A stretch of DNA of 64,000 nucleotides from Polynucleobacter sp. 73C-SIWE (GTDB lineage: Bacteria; Pseudomonadota; Gammaproteobacteria; Burkholderiales; Burkholderiaceae): contig NZ_JACVOK010000001.1 of assembly GCF_018882465.1 (NCBI RefSeq), forward strand, positions 620,001-684,000. The letters run 5' to 3'. Shown in pieces: positions 45,968 through 54,667 of the stretch (position 1 is the stretch's first letter; each line of letters opens with the position of its first letter). A model generated the notes under the pieces. The model searched no databases and was not told the origin of the DNA. It saw only the letters and a list, made by a program, of their open reading frames with translations. Both the position numbers and the translations under genes were made by a program.

Positions 45968-47276
45968 GAACAAAGTCATTGCTATCGTTCTTGCCTTGTG
46001 GGCATGGATGAAGTTAAAGGCGGTCGAGTGGAAATTACGTGAGAGAGTAATTGCGCTGTGGGAAAAAGCTAAAGCTTTTTATGCCCGCATGGGTCAGAAA
46101 TGGCGCGGTACCAAGATATATGCAAAGTTGATGGCTATGGAACCATTGCCGCGACGTATGACTATTATGTTGTGTGGCGTTTTATTATTGCTGGGATTGA
46201 TTTTTGCTTTTAATCAATTCAAGACTTTCATGATTAAGCATTTCATTTCAGGAATGGGATTACCCCCAGCAACAGTTTCAACAATGGTGGTCGTTACTTC
46301 TGAATGGCAGCCTAAACTCACTAGCGTTGGTAACGTGCGTGCCTTTAGAGGGGTGGAGTTGAGTACGGAGATTGGCGGTCTAGTATTAACCGTGCCCATT
46401 AAATCTGGGCAAGATGTTAAAGAGGGTGAGTTATTAATTAAATTGAATGACGCCTCTGATGTGGCACAACTCAAATCCTTAAAGGCAATGGCTGATCTTG
46501 CCAAAGTCATTAATGAGCGTGATAGACAGCAGCTTGCTATTCAGGCAATTAGTAAAAATGTATTTGATACTAGTACGGCTGATGCAAATTCTAAGCAGGC
46601 ACAAGTTGAGTCTCAAACAGCTCTGGTTGCTAAAAAGAATTTGAAGGCGCCATTTAGTGGGCGTGTAGGAATTGTGTCGATCAACCCTGGTCAGTACGTT
46701 AATCCGGGCGACAAGCTCTTAACTTTGCAAACCTTAGATCCTATTTTTGTAGACTTTAATTTGCCACAAAGTAATGCAGAGCAAATTCGAGTGGGCCAAG
46801 AGGTGACTGTCACTACGGATGCATTTAAAGATGCAAGCTTTACTGGCAAGATTACTGCCGTTAGTCCAAAAGTCGATACCAATACTCGTAATCTTCAAGT
46901 TGAGGCACAGCTTACTAACCCCGATAAGAAAATTCTTCCCGGAATGTTTGCTAATGTAAATATTAAGGTTGGCGAACAAGTGAAATTATTAACCTTGCCT
47001 CAAACAGCAGTGACCTATAACCCATATGGTTCAACAGTATTCATTGCCAAGCCTACAGGCAAGAAGGATAAGCAAGGCAATCCAGCATTAGAGGCTCAAC
47101 AAGTCTTTGTTACCACCGGGGCAACCCGAGGTGATCAGGTAGCAATTCTCAAGGGGGTTGAAGAGGGCGCGACGATTGTGACCAGTGGTCAGCTAAAGCT
47201 GAAGAATGGCACGCCACTCATCATTAATAACAAGGTGCAACCATCGAATTCACCTGACCCTAAGCCACAGGAATAG
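45945..47276 (+). CDS. RND efflux periplasmic adaptor (membrane fusion protein) with a long basic N-terminal extension
   Basis: The adaptor links the inner-membrane pump to the outer-membrane channel. Residues ~75-92 are the membrane anchor (MTIMLCGVLLLLGLIFAF). After it come the barrel-sandwich halves (GGLVLTVPIKSGQDVKEGELLIKL and KAPFSGRVGIVSINPGQYV), a short coiled hairpin and the beta-barrel with LDPIFVDFNLPQ. Before the anchor lie ~70 unusual residues rich in Trp, Lys, Arg and Ala, which look like an amphipathic cytosolic helix. No clear ribosome site marks either 45945 or an alternative ATG near 46130. If 45945 is right, the first 23 bases overlap the channel gene. Confidence 0.88.
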   Translation: MKLLETIKNKVIAIVLALWAWMKLKAVEWKLRERVIALWEKAKAFYARMGQKWRGTKIYAKLMAMEPLPRRMTIMLCGVLLLLGLIFAFNQFKTFMIKHFISGMGLPPATVSTMVVVTSEWQPKLTSVGNVRAFRGVELSTEIGGLVLTVPIKSGQDVKEGELLIKLNDASDVAQLKSLKAMADLAKVINERDRQQLAIQAISKNVFDTSTADANSKQAQVESQTALVAKKNLKAPFSGRVGIVSINPGQYVNPGDKLLTLQTLDPIFVDFNLPQSNAEQIRVGQEVTVTTDAFKDASFTGKITAVSPKVDTNTRNLQVEAQLTNPDKKILPGMFANVNIKVGEQVKLLTLPQTAVTYNPYGSTVFIAKPTGKKDKQGNPALEAQQVFVTTGATRGDQVAILKGVEEGATIVTSGQLKLKNGTPLIINNKVQPSNSPDPKPQE

Positions 47277-47283
47277 TGAGTAG

Positions 47284-50200
47284 ATGAATTGGACTGACAT
47301 ATTCATTCGCAGACCAGTGCTTTCACTGGTCGTGAGTGCGCTCGTCTTGGTGTTTGGTTTAAAGGCTATTGGATCTTTGCCAGTCAATCAATATCCGCAA
47401 ACGCAGAATGCGATTGTCACCATTACTACCGCTTACTATGGCGCTGACCCAGAAACCATTGCAGGTTTTATTACGCAGCCACTTGAGGCTTCTATTGCGC
47501 AGGCGCAAGGGATTGATTATTTATCGTCAGCCAGTGTCAGTGGCGTTTCAACGATTATTGCCACACTCAAGTTGAACTACGACTCTAATGCGGCATTAAC
47601 GCAAATTCAGACACAAATTAGCGCGGTTAAGAATCAATTGCCACCACAAGCCCAGCAGCCGATATTGACGGTTCAAGTAGGTCAGTCTACTGCTGCAATG
47701 TACATGGGTTTTTATAGCGATGACATACCCAACAATGCGATTACTGATTATTTGTTACGAGTTGTAAAGCCCAAACTAGATTCGGTTGAGGGCGTACAGA
47801 ATGCAGAAATCACAGGCGGCAGAAAATTTGCCCTACGCGCTTGGCTAGATCGCGAGAAGATGGCTGGTCTCGGAGTGGGTGCTGATGATGTCTATAGCGC
47901 ACTGTCTGCTAATAACTATTTATCAGCAGTAGGCAGCACTAAAGGCGATATGGTGGCGGTCGATTTGGTTGCAGGCACTGATTTACACACGCTAGAGGAG
48001 TTTCGTAAGCTAGTAGTCAAAAAAGATGGCGTGAATATCGTGTATCTCGATCAGGTGGCAAATGTCACCTTAGGATCTGAAGACTACAACACCAATGTTG
48101 CCTTTAGCGGTAAGAAGTCGGTATTTATTGCTATCAAGGTTGCACCTCAAGCCAATTTATTAGACGTCGCTCAGCGAGTGCGCGATGTAGTTCCTGGTAT
48201 TCAGAAGCAATTACCCATTGGTATGACTGGCAAGATTGTCTATGACTCTACCAAGTTCATCACGAGCTCAATTGATGAGGTAGTTTCTACTTTGATAGAG
48301 GCTTTGGTCATTGTGACCATCGTGATTTATCTCTTCTTGGGAAGTGTGCGTGCAGTTGCAGTCCCGGTAATTGCAATGCCACTCTCACTCATTGGTACAT
48401 TCTTCTTAATGCAAGTGCTGGGTTACTCTATTAATTTGCTAACCCTCTTAGCTTTAGTGTTGGCAATTGGTTTAGTGGTTGATGACGCCATCATCGTGGT
48501 TGAAAACGTTGATCGACACATGAAAGAGGGTAAGTCTCCATTAGAGGCTTCACTAATTGCCGCTCGTGAATTAGGTGGTCCGATTTTGGCGATGACAGTA
48601 GTTTTGATTGCGGTGTATATCCCAATTGGCTTTCAGGGTGGATTGACTGGTGCGCTCTTTACGGAGTTTGCCTTTACTTTAGCTAGTGCAGTCGCTGTCT
48701 CAGGTCTGATTGCATTAACGCTTTCACCGATGATGTGTTCGCGCATTTTTACTGAAGAGCAAGAAGCATCTTCTTTTGTACAAAAGATTGACCGGGTTTT
48801 TGATAAGGTTCATCACAGCTATCAAAGTACTCTGCGTAACTTACTTAGTACGTGGCAAGTGATTATTGTGATGGGGGTAATTCTTCTAGGCGGTGTCGCG
48901 TATCTTTACGCTACGGCACGTGCAGAACTAGCCCCGACTGAAGATCAGGGCATTGTATTGATGCAGGCATCTGGCCCACCGAATAGTACGGTCAATCAAA
49001 TGCAGACTTACGCAGATCAGATTTATGCGATTGCTAGCGCTGAACCAGAATATGAGCAAGCCTTCCAAATCACCAGCCCAACTTCAAGCTTCGGCGGTAT
49101 CTTATTGAAGGATTGGGGTGAGCGGTCTCGTAATGCTACAAAGTTCCAAGAAGATATGCAGCAGAAGTGGAATACGATTGCCGGCGCTCGGGTGGCAGCC
49201 TTCCAGTTTCCCGCCTTGCCTGGAGCCCAAGGTTTCCCGGTGCAGGTAGTCATCAATACCACTGAATCGTATGAGCAACTGAACGAGGTGTCTCAGGCAG
49301 TTTTAGATAAAGCACGTCGTTCCGGAAACTTTTTCTATGTAGATTCAGATTTGAAGATTGATAAGCCACAAGATGTTTTGGTGATTGATCGCGAAAAAGT
49401 TGCTGCTTTAGGAATGACTCAGCAACAGGTTGGCTCAGCATTGTCTGCTGCTTTAGGTGGCGGTTATGTGAACTACTTTTCAGTAGCGGGTAGATCATAT
49501 CGCGTGATTCCGCAAGTAAAGCAGACGGACCGTTTAAACCCAGACCAGATTTTGGATTACTACATTCGTACGCCAAGCGGGGCAATGATTCAGGCTCGTA
49601 CGATTGCCAGCATTAAGCAGCGTGTTGTTCCTCAGTCAATCAACCACTTTCAGCAATTGAACTCTGCCACGATTGCAGGGGTCAGCACCCCATTTATTTC
49701 ACAGGCAGATTTATTGGAGTTCATGCGTCAAAGCTTAAAAGAGGTTGCGCCCAATGGTTACAGCATGGACTATGCTGGTCCATCACGTCAATTCATGGCT
49801 GAGTCCGGCGGCTTTTTGGTCACTATGTTCTTTGCGATCTTGATCGTATTCTTGGTTCTTGCTGCCCAGTTCGAAAGTTTCCGTGATCCGATTGTGATCT
49901 TGGTATCAGTGCCGCTTGCCCTTTTTGGTGCACTCATCTTTATTAACTTGGGCTTTACTACCTTAAACGTATATACCCAGGTAGGCTTAGTGACACTCAT
50001 GGGCCTGATAAGTAAGCACGGTATTTTGATTGTTGAATTTGCTAATGAGCTACAAGAAGCGGGTCGCAGCAAACTCGATGCAATTATTGAGGCAAGTAGC
50101 GTGCGTTTAAGGCCAATTTTGATGACTACTGCGGCGATGGTATTGGGCGTATTACCTTTGGTGATTGCCTCTGGCGCAGGTGCTGCAGGCCGGCAATCCA

Positions 50201-50319
50201 TGGGTATTGTGATCTTTACTGGCCTATCAATTGGCACGCTATTTACTTTGTTTGTCGTGCCTGCAATGTATCTCTTTATTGGTGCTGATCACCACCAGAA
50301 GAAATTTAAACAAGAGTAA
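47284..50319 (+). CDS. RND multidrug efflux transporter, inner-membrane pump (AcrB/MexF family)
   Basis: The 1011-residue proton-driven pump has the family start FIRRPVLSLVVSALVLVFGLKA, two large periplasmic loops and twelve spans. The proton-relay aspartates are in LAIGLVVDDAIIVVENVDRHM of the fourth span, and the matching Lys is in LISKHGILIVEFANELQE of the tenth. The first loop YPQTQNAIVTITTAYYGADPETI and the closing STAVALSGLIALTLSPMMCS-like stretch fit hydrophobe/amphiphile efflux pumps, and the protein resembles the MexK/MdtB-type group. It follows the adaptor by 7 bases, completing a self-contained pump. No local TetR, LysR or two-component regulator is adjacent, so control is unknown. 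Confidence 0.94.
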   Translation: MNWTDIFIRRPVLSLVVSALVLVFGLKAIGSLPVNQYPQTQNAIVTITTAYYGADPETIAGFITQPLEASIAQAQGIDYLSSASVSGVSTIIATLKLNYDSNAALTQIQTQISAVKNQLPPQAQQPILTVQVGQSTAAMYMGFYSDDIPNNAITDYLLRVVKPKLDSVEGVQNAEITGGRKFALRAWLDREKMAGLGVGADDVYSALSANNYLSAVGSTKGDMVAVDLVAGTDLHTLEEFRKLVVKKDGVNIVYLDQVANVTLGSEDYNTNVAFSGKKSVFIAIKVAPQANLLDVAQRVRDVVPGIQKQLPIGMTGKIVYDSTKFITSSIDEVVSTLIEALVIVTIVIYLFLGSVRAVAVPVIAMPLSLIGTFFLMQVLGYSINLLTLLALVLAIGLVVDDAIIVVENVDRHMKEGKSPLEASLIAARELGGPILAMTVVLIAVYIPIGFQGGLTGALFTEFAFTLASAVAVSGLIALTLSPMMCSRIFTEEQEASSFVQKIDRVFDKVHHSYQSTLRNLLSTWQVIIVMGVILLGGVAYLYATARAELAPTEDQGIVLMQASGPPNSTVNQMQTYADQIYAIASAEPEYEQAFQITSPTSSFGGILLKDWGERSRNATKFQEDMQQKWNTIAGARVAAFQFPALPGAQGFPVQVVINTTESYEQLNEVSQAVLDKARRSGNFFYVDSDLKIDKPQDVLVIDREKVAALGMTQQQVGSALSAALGGGYVNYFSVAGRSYRVIPQVKQTDRLNPDQILDYYIRTPSGAMIQARTIASIKQRVVPQSINHFQQLNSATIAGVSTPFISQADLLEFMRQSLKEVAPNGYSMDYAGPSRQFMAESGGFLVTMFFAILIVFLVLAAQFESFRDPIVILVSVPLALFGALIFINLGFTTLNVYTQVGLVTLMGLISKHGILIVEFANELQEAGRSKLDAIIEASSVRLRPILMTTAAMVLGVLPLVIASGAGAAGRQSMGIVIFTGLSIGTLFTLFVVPAMYLFIGADHHQKKFKQE

Positions 50320-50350
50320 AGTGCAGCAAGTGACGACTGCTCAATATCGC

Positions 50351-51013
50351 CTATTTAATGATGTTGAGCTCTTTTTCAGCAATATCATTAAAGTAAGTTT
50401 CTTTTTCTAAACGCTTAAGCCATGCATCAATATTTTTGAGATCTGCACGTGCGCCAGTTTGCTTTGGGAAAGTGTTATTCAGGAGAATCCAGCGGCTCAC
50501 AGAAAGTCCAAGGGCAATATCACCAATATGAAATTGATTGCCAGAGCAATACGGTTGCGTGCTCAGAGTTTGATCAAGAAGACCTAGTAATTGATTTGTA
50601 TTTTGATACGCTTTTTGAATGGCGACATCATTACGTTCCGCTTCGGGCGTTCTAGTGAGGCCCAAAAATGCAACGCGCAAGGCAGGCCACATTGTTCCGA
50701 GTTGCCAGTCTAGCCACTTTTCGGAGCTGTATTGAGCATTAATATCTGTTGGGAACCGTTTGTTTTTGTCATGCTCTTTGGCAAGGAAGCGCAAGATGGT
50801 ATTCGATTCCCAAAGAATGAGATCGCCCACCATTAAAGTAGGCACAAGGCCGTTGGGGTTCATTTTTAGGAATTCAGGGGTACGGTTGATGCCAAAGTGA
50901 AGTCCAGCATCAATCCGTTCAAAGTCTTGACCTTCTTTTAGGCCTAACTCAGCAAAACACCACAACACTTTCTGAACATTGATAGAACTTTTACGACCCC
51001 ATAAACGCATCAT
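50351..51013 (-). CDS. Glutathione S-transferase
   Basis: A 220-residue cytosolic GST. The N-terminal thioredoxin-like domain has LWGRKSSINVQKVLWCFAELGL with a likely catalytic Ser at SSINV, the cis-Pro in GLVPTLMVGD and the gamma-glutamyl-binding ESNTIL. The all-helical C-terminal domain follows with GNQFHIGDIALGLSVSRW. It is a common beta-proteobacterial GST of unknown substrate. Two consecutive ATG codons begin the frame. The flavin reductase gene lies 20 bases upstream, so the two may share a message. Confidence 0.88.
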   Translation of the reverse strand: MMRLWGRKSSINVQKVLWCFAELGLKEGQDFERIDAGLHFGINRTPEFLKMNPNGLVPTLMVGDLILWESNTILRFLAKEHDKNKRFPTDINAQYSSEKWLDWQLGTMWPALRVAFLGLTRTPEAERNDVAIQKAYQNTNQLLGLLDQTLSTQPYCSGNQFHIGDIALGLSVSRWILLNNTFPKQTGARADLKNIDAWLKRLEKETYFNDIAEKELNIIK

Positions 51014-51033
51014 GACAGTTCCTTAAAGACCAT

Positions 51034-51534
51034 TTAAGTAATTTTTGTTTCTGTGAAATCAAGGCCAACAAATTTACTGCGAGCAAAAATGAGCGGCTCT
51101 TTATCTGGATGATTCTTTAAGTTAATCACTTTGGCAACAATAATGTTGTGGTCTCCGCCTATATGCACGGAAACAGTTTCACATTCATAGTAAGCAACAC
51201 AATCATTAATCTGAGTAAGCCCGCTAGCAGCTAACTGATGTCCAACATTGACAAATTGCTCCTGCTTTACGGTAGCAAAATGCATGGCTAAATTTTCTTG
51301 TGAGCGTTCAAGTACATGGATAAGATGTTTCTTTCCCACCTCTACCCAAGGCATTAAACGAGAATGCCTCTTAAGGCTCCACAGGATGAGGGGTGGCTCA
51401 AGAGAAACTGAGTTAAATGAGCTGATGGTGATTCCGTGATGACCTTGATTTTCATCAATGCAGGTAATGACAGTGACCCCAGTAGCAAATGATGCGAATC
51501 CTTTGCGTAGCTCTTGTGAGGTAAATGGGGCCAT
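51034..51534 (-). CDS. Flavin reductase-like FMN-binding protein
   Basis: A 166-residue protein of the flavin reductase/DIM6-NTAB family, which supply reduced flavin to monooxygenases or act as small oxidoreductases. The pattern LRKGFASFATGVTVITC, ITISSFNSVSLEPPLILWSLKRHS and the late HIGGDHNIIVAKVINL is diagnostic. There is no monooxygenase partner in this window. The start is ATG 51534; a TTG directly before it is possible. Short distances on both sides suggest an operon with the GST and perhaps the lipoprotein gene. Confidence 0.87.
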   Translation of the reverse strand: MAPFTSQELRKGFASFATGVTVITCIDENQGHHGITISSFNSVSLEPPLILWSLKRHSRLMPWVEVGKKHLIHVLERSQENLAMHFATVKQEQFVNVGHQLAASGLTQINDCVAYYECETVSVHIGGDHNIIVAKVINLKNHPDKEPLIFARSKFVGLDFTETKIT

Positions 51535-51544
51535 CAAACTTTGC

Positions 51545-51841
51545 TTACTTTGCTTCTACTTTAGCTGCAGGAGCGATAGTTGTCCCTGGGATAGGAATTA
51601 ATATTTCATTATCTTGGGCCTTCACACATTTAAAGCGATATTCCTTGCCTGCTTTAGATAAGAAGCTAGCACCTTCATAGAAATCATTTCTACAGGCTTT
51701 GCTAGCAAAGTCCATGACATCCTGTGGATCAGCGCTGGAAGAAATTAAGCGCATATTACCCATAGACATATTGATTTGAGTCGAATAGCACCCTGTGAGC
51801 ATCAAGCCAGAAATCGCAGTTAATAGTAGAATTTTTTTCAT
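51545..51841 (-). CDS. Small putative lipoprotein
   Basis: A 98-residue secreted lipoprotein of unknown function. It begins MKKILLLTAISGLMLTGC, a classic signal II sequence with lipobox LTGC, followed by YSTQINMSMGNMRLISSS and two further cysteines (KACRNDF, FKCVKA) that may form a disulfide. I chose ATG 51841 because GGAGG precedes it at good distance; an in-frame TTG at 51862 lies upstream of that ribosome site. It is divergent from the AcuI-like gene and upstream of the flavin reductase. Confidence 0.75.
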   Translation of the reverse strand: MKKILLLTAISGLMLTGCYSTQINMSMGNMRLISSSADPQDVMDFASKACRNDFYEGASFLSKAGKEYRFKCVKAQDNEILIPIPGTTIAPAAKVEAK

Positions 51842-51928
51842 GGAAGCCTCCATAATGAGCAATGCTCGTTAGGATAAACCTATTAAGCATTTGTTGCGGG
51901 AAAATGCCCCGTTATAAAAGGAAGAGAC

Positions 51929-52912
51929 ATGTTTAGAGCAATATTGGTGAATAAGGATGAGCGGGGCTATCGCGCAGAGTTGGGACAGGCTGATGAGGCT
52001 AGCCTACCGGAGGGGGAAGTTCGAGTTAAGGTTCTTTACTCCACCCTGAACTACAAGGATGGCTTAGCGATCACTGGTAAAGGTCCCGTGGTGAGAAGCT
52101 TTCCAATGGTTCCAGGAATCGATTTTGCTGGTGAGGTGGTAGAGAGTACTAGCCCAGACTTCAAGACGGGAGAGATGGTGCTCTTAAATGGCTGGGGAGT
52201 GGGTGAGGGACATTGGGGTGGTTTGGCGCAGCAGGCTAGAGTCAAGGCTGATTGGTTAATTCCACTTCCTAAAGGCTTTACGGCTAAGCAAGCATTGGCG
52301 ATTGGCACGGCTGGTTACACCGCCATGCTGTGTGTCATGGCATTGCAAAAACATGGCCTTAAGCCGAGTGATGGCGAGGTGTTAGTGACTGGTGCCGCAG
52401 GCGGCGTTGGAAGTTTTGCTATTACCTTATTAAGTAAGCTCGGTTTTACTGTTGTCGCTAGTACTGGCCGAATGGCTGAGGCAGATTATTTAAAGAAATT
52501 GGGTGCAGCTGAAGTGATTGACCGCACTACTTTATCTGCCCCAGGCAAGCCTTTAGCAAAAGAGCGTTGGGCGGCAGTAGTCGATAGCGTTGGCAGTCAT
52601 ACCCTGGCCAATGCTTGTGCACAAACAAAGAGCGATGGTGCGGTGGCAGCTTGCGGGCTTGCTCAAGGTATGGATTTCCCATCCAGTGTTGCACCATTTA
52701 TTCTGCGTGGTGTGACCCTCTATGGCATCAATAGCGTAACCGTACCGCGTGCAAAACGAATCGCTGCTTATGAGCAATTGAGCAAATTAGTTGATCTAAA
52801 AACTTTAGATGAAATCTCTCACGAAATTACTTTAGAAGAATCTTTGAAGTATGCGCAAGAGTTAATGGCGGGTAATGTACGTGGTCGCTTAATTGTGGAT
52901 GTAAATAAGTAA
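51929..52912 (+). CDS. acuI: AcuI/YhdH-type acrylyl-CoA reductase (zinc-free MDR family)
   Basis: A 327-residue NADPH-dependent medium-chain reductase. It matches the AcuI/YhdH group: YSTLNYKDGLAITGKGPVVRSFPMVPGIDFAGEV, GWGVGEGHWGGLAQ, the cofactor site VTGAAGGVGSFAITLLSKLGF and the C-terminal LAQGMDFPSSVAPFILRGVTLYGINSV. AcuI reduces acrylyl-CoA to propionyl-CoA, protecting cells from acrylate. There is no DMSP lyase in this window. AGGAAGAG precedes the ATG. It is divergent from the small lipoprotein gene. Confidence 0.85.
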   Translation: MFRAILVNKDERGYRAELGQADEASLPEGEVRVKVLYSTLNYKDGLAITGKGPVVRSFPMVPGIDFAGEVVESTSPDFKTGEMVLLNGWGVGEGHWGGLAQQARVKADWLIPLPKGFTAKQALAIGTAGYTAMLCVMALQKHGLKPSDGEVLVTGAAGGVGSFAITLLSKLGFTVVASTGRMAEADYLKKLGAAEVIDRTTLSAPGKPLAKERWAAVVDSVGSHTLANACAQTKSDGAVAACGLAQGMDFPSSVAPFILRGVTLYGINSVTVPRAKRIAAYEQLSKLVDLKTLDEISHEITLEESLKYAQELMAGNVRGRLIVDVNK

Positions 52913-52924
52913 GCGCCTATAAAT

Positions 52925-53101
52925 TTACTCTGGTGTTTGAGGTTTGCGTGAATTCAGTTTGGACCAAACCTCAAGCTTCTCGGGATTAGAAAGATCAGAC
53001 CAATCTGCAATTTCCGTAAGTGTGCGATAGCATCCGCGGCAGTAGCCGTTTTCAGGATTGATATCGCACCAATTGATGCAGGGTGATGGGACAGTTGTCA
53101 A
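52925..53101 (-). CDS. DUF1289 (YdhL-like) small cysteine-rich protein
   Basis: A 58-residue protein in the gap between acuI and the hydrolase gene. It reads MTTVPSPCINWCDINPENG and then YCRGCYRTLTEIADWSDLS. The cysteine pattern C-x3-C..C-x2-C followed by R-x-LxEIxxW is the DUF1289 signature, so a bound metal is likely. Function unknown. The start is TTG at 53101, the only usable start codon in frame before the conserved cysteines, with a weak ribosome site. It is antisense in the space between two plus-strand genes and easily missed because of its size. Confidence 0.8.
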   Translation of the reverse strand: MTTVPSPCINWCDINPENGYCRGCYRTLTEIADWSDLSNPEKLEVWSKLNSRKPQTPE

Positions 53102-53140
53102 AATAAACCTAATAGCAATTCAATAGAAAAAATTCAGACC

Positions 53141-54226
53141 ATGAGCACTCAAAATCAGGCAAAAGCAGAAAGTGCTATTCATTATCCATTAGGAGAGGCG
53201 CTACCTGAGCTTGGCAGCACCATTGAGATTGCGCCAGGGGTTCGTTGGCTCAGAATGAAGCTGCCATTTGCCTTAGACCATATCAATCTCTGGCTTTTAC
53301 GTGATGAAATCGATGGCATTGCTGGATGGACGATTGTGGATTGCGGCATTGCAAATGAAGATACCAAAGCTTCGTGGGAAAAGATTTTTGCGACTCAGTT
53401 AGATGGTTTACCTGTTCTTAGGGTGCTTGTGACACATATGCATCCAGACCACGTAGGTTTATCCCAATGGTTGTGTGAGAAGTGGAAAGCACCTTTGTGG
53501 ATTTCCATGACTGATTTTTTAACTGCCCAGTGGCTAAGCTGCAAAGAGGGCGGTGCTGCTATTGGGGCACGTGCCGGCGGCGGTGGATCTGCAGATCATT
53601 TTCAGAAGCATGGTTTAACTGCACCAGAAGATTTAGAAAAAATTCGGGCACGTTTTAATTACTACAGCAATATGGTCCCCGGTATGCCTCGTCAATATCG
53701 TCGCATTATGGATGGCGAGACTATTTTGATTGGCAGAAAAAAATGGCAGGTCATCATGGGATATGGACATGCACCAGAGCATGCCTCACTTTTTTGCAAA
53801 GACTTAGGAGTGTTGATTTCCGGAGATATGCTCTTGCCACGCATCTCAACGAATGTCAGTGTCTTTGATGCTGACCCAGATGCTGATCCATTGGGGCTCT
53901 ATTTGGATTCTCTTGATGATTACTTATCCCTGCCTGATGACACTTTAGTATTGCCGTCGCATGGCAAACCATTTACAGGGATGAAGCCACGCATTGCACA
54001 GCTGAAGGCGCATCATGACGACCGTTTGGCAGACACGCTTGGCGCATGTAAAAAACCGGCACATGCTAGAGAGATAGTGCCGGTTTTATTTAAGCGTGAA
54101 CTAGATATTCATCAACTTACTTTTGCTATGGGTGAAGCTATTGCCCATCTGAATTACCTACTTCGTCGAGGTAAGTTGGATCGCCGGCTTTGCGAGGACG
54201 GCGTGTTGAGGTTTTCCGTGGTTTAG
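53141..54226 (+). CDS. Metallo-beta-lactamase-fold hydrolase
   Basis: A 361-residue cytosolic hydrolase. The zinc ligands are H99-x-H101-x-D103-H104 (THMHPDHVG), a later His in GYGHAPEHASLF, Asp in ISGDMLLP and the final His in LPSHGKPF. A long loop follows the first motif (residues ~120-180), and a helical C-terminal domain resembles that of the RNase Z/hydroxyacylglutathione-like group with a C-terminal winged-helix (BLACT). The substrate is unknown; betaproteobacterial members sit near fatty-acid and CoA metabolism, so a thioester substrate is possible. Its last 89 bases overlap the antisense phaM gene. Confidence 0.83.
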   Translation: MSTQNQAKAESAIHYPLGEALPELGSTIEIAPGVRWLRMKLPFALDHINLWLLRDEIDGIAGWTIVDCGIANEDTKASWEKIFATQLDGLPVLRVLVTHMHPDHVGLSQWLCEKWKAPLWISMTDFLTAQWLSCKEGGAAIGARAGGGGSADHFQKHGLTAPEDLEKIRARFNYYSNMVPGMPRQYRRIMDGETILIGRKKWQVIMGYGHAPEHASLFCKDLGVLISGDMLLPRISTNVSVFDADPDADPLGLYLDSLDDYLSLPDDTLVLPSHGKPFTGMKPRIAQLKAHHDDRLADTLGACKKPAHAREIVPVLFKRELDIHQLTFAMGEAIAHLNYLLRRGKLDRRLCEDGVLRFSVV

Positions 54227-54593
54227 CCTTCACATTGCTTGTTTTAGTGTTTGATTCTTCATTTGGTGCTGTTGCTGCAGCGCCCGCTGCGGATACCGCA
54301 TCTCCAAATGACTTTAGGGCCATCATCGTGGCGTGCTGTACTTCTAAGCCTTGAATAGTGGACTTGAGAATGTTGAGGTTCAAATTGAGCCAATTCTCAA
54401 CACTTTTGAGGTCCTTAATGCGTTTTTCTAGCTCGTCAATGTCTAGGCCTGGAAAGGCTGAGGCAAAGCCGCCAGCGGCTTTAGAGGCATCTGTGGTGAA
54501 TGGAAATTGCCCAGCTTGACCTGCGGCACCCTGTCCCCACATGGTTTTAAACATTTCAAGGCTTTGATTAAATTCTGGAATTGTTCCAAACAT
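54138..54593 (-). CDS. phaM: PhaM-like polyhydroxyalkanoate granule/DNA-associated protein
   Basis: PhaM in Cupriavidus activates PHA synthase and ties granules to the nucleoid. This 151-residue protein has the family start MFGTIPEFNQSLEMFKTMWG, the helical core PGLDIDELEKRIKDLKSVENWLNLNLNILKSTIQGLEVQ and a basic C-terminus (KAKPRKTSTRRPRKAGDP) suited to DNA binding. The tail is shorter than in Cupriavidus. The 3' end overlaps the plus-strand hydrolase gene by 89 bases. No phaC or phasin is in this window, so polymer production is inferred only. Confidence 0.82.
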   Translation of the reverse strand: MFGTIPEFNQSLEMFKTMWGQGAAGQAGQFPFTTDASKAAGGFASAFPGLDIDELEKRIKDLKSVENWLNLNLNILKSTIQGLEVQHATMMALKSFGDAVSAAGAAATAPNEESNTKTSNVKAKPRKTSTRRPRKAGDPTYLDEVGNSDGQ

Positions 54594-54600
54594 ACCTACT

Positions 54601-54660
54601 CCGGGTTAAATGAAAAGTGGCTTTTCCAATAGAATAAGGGATTCTAGAGATTTATCCCGG
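54601..54660. promoter_or_regulatory. Three nested inverted repeats between phaM and metH
   Basis: CCGGG (54601-54605) is the exact complement of CCCGG (54656-54660). Inside it lie GAAAAG/CTTTTC (54612-54617/54621-54626) and AGAAT/ATTCT (54631-54635/54641-54645). As RNA this would be a three-way junction ending 8 bases before the metH ATG. A TAGAAT at 54630-54635 might be a -10 element, in which case the 5' arm would not be transcribed. No SAH riboswitch is visible here, unlike in front of ahcY. Confidence 0.35.
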
Positions 54661-54667
54661 TTAATCA

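Noticed and set aside
51888..51918. TTGTTG/TATAAA as a promoter of acuI
   Set aside because: The spacing is acceptable, but the transcript would begin about four bases before the ATG, leaving out the clear ribosome site AGGAAGAG.
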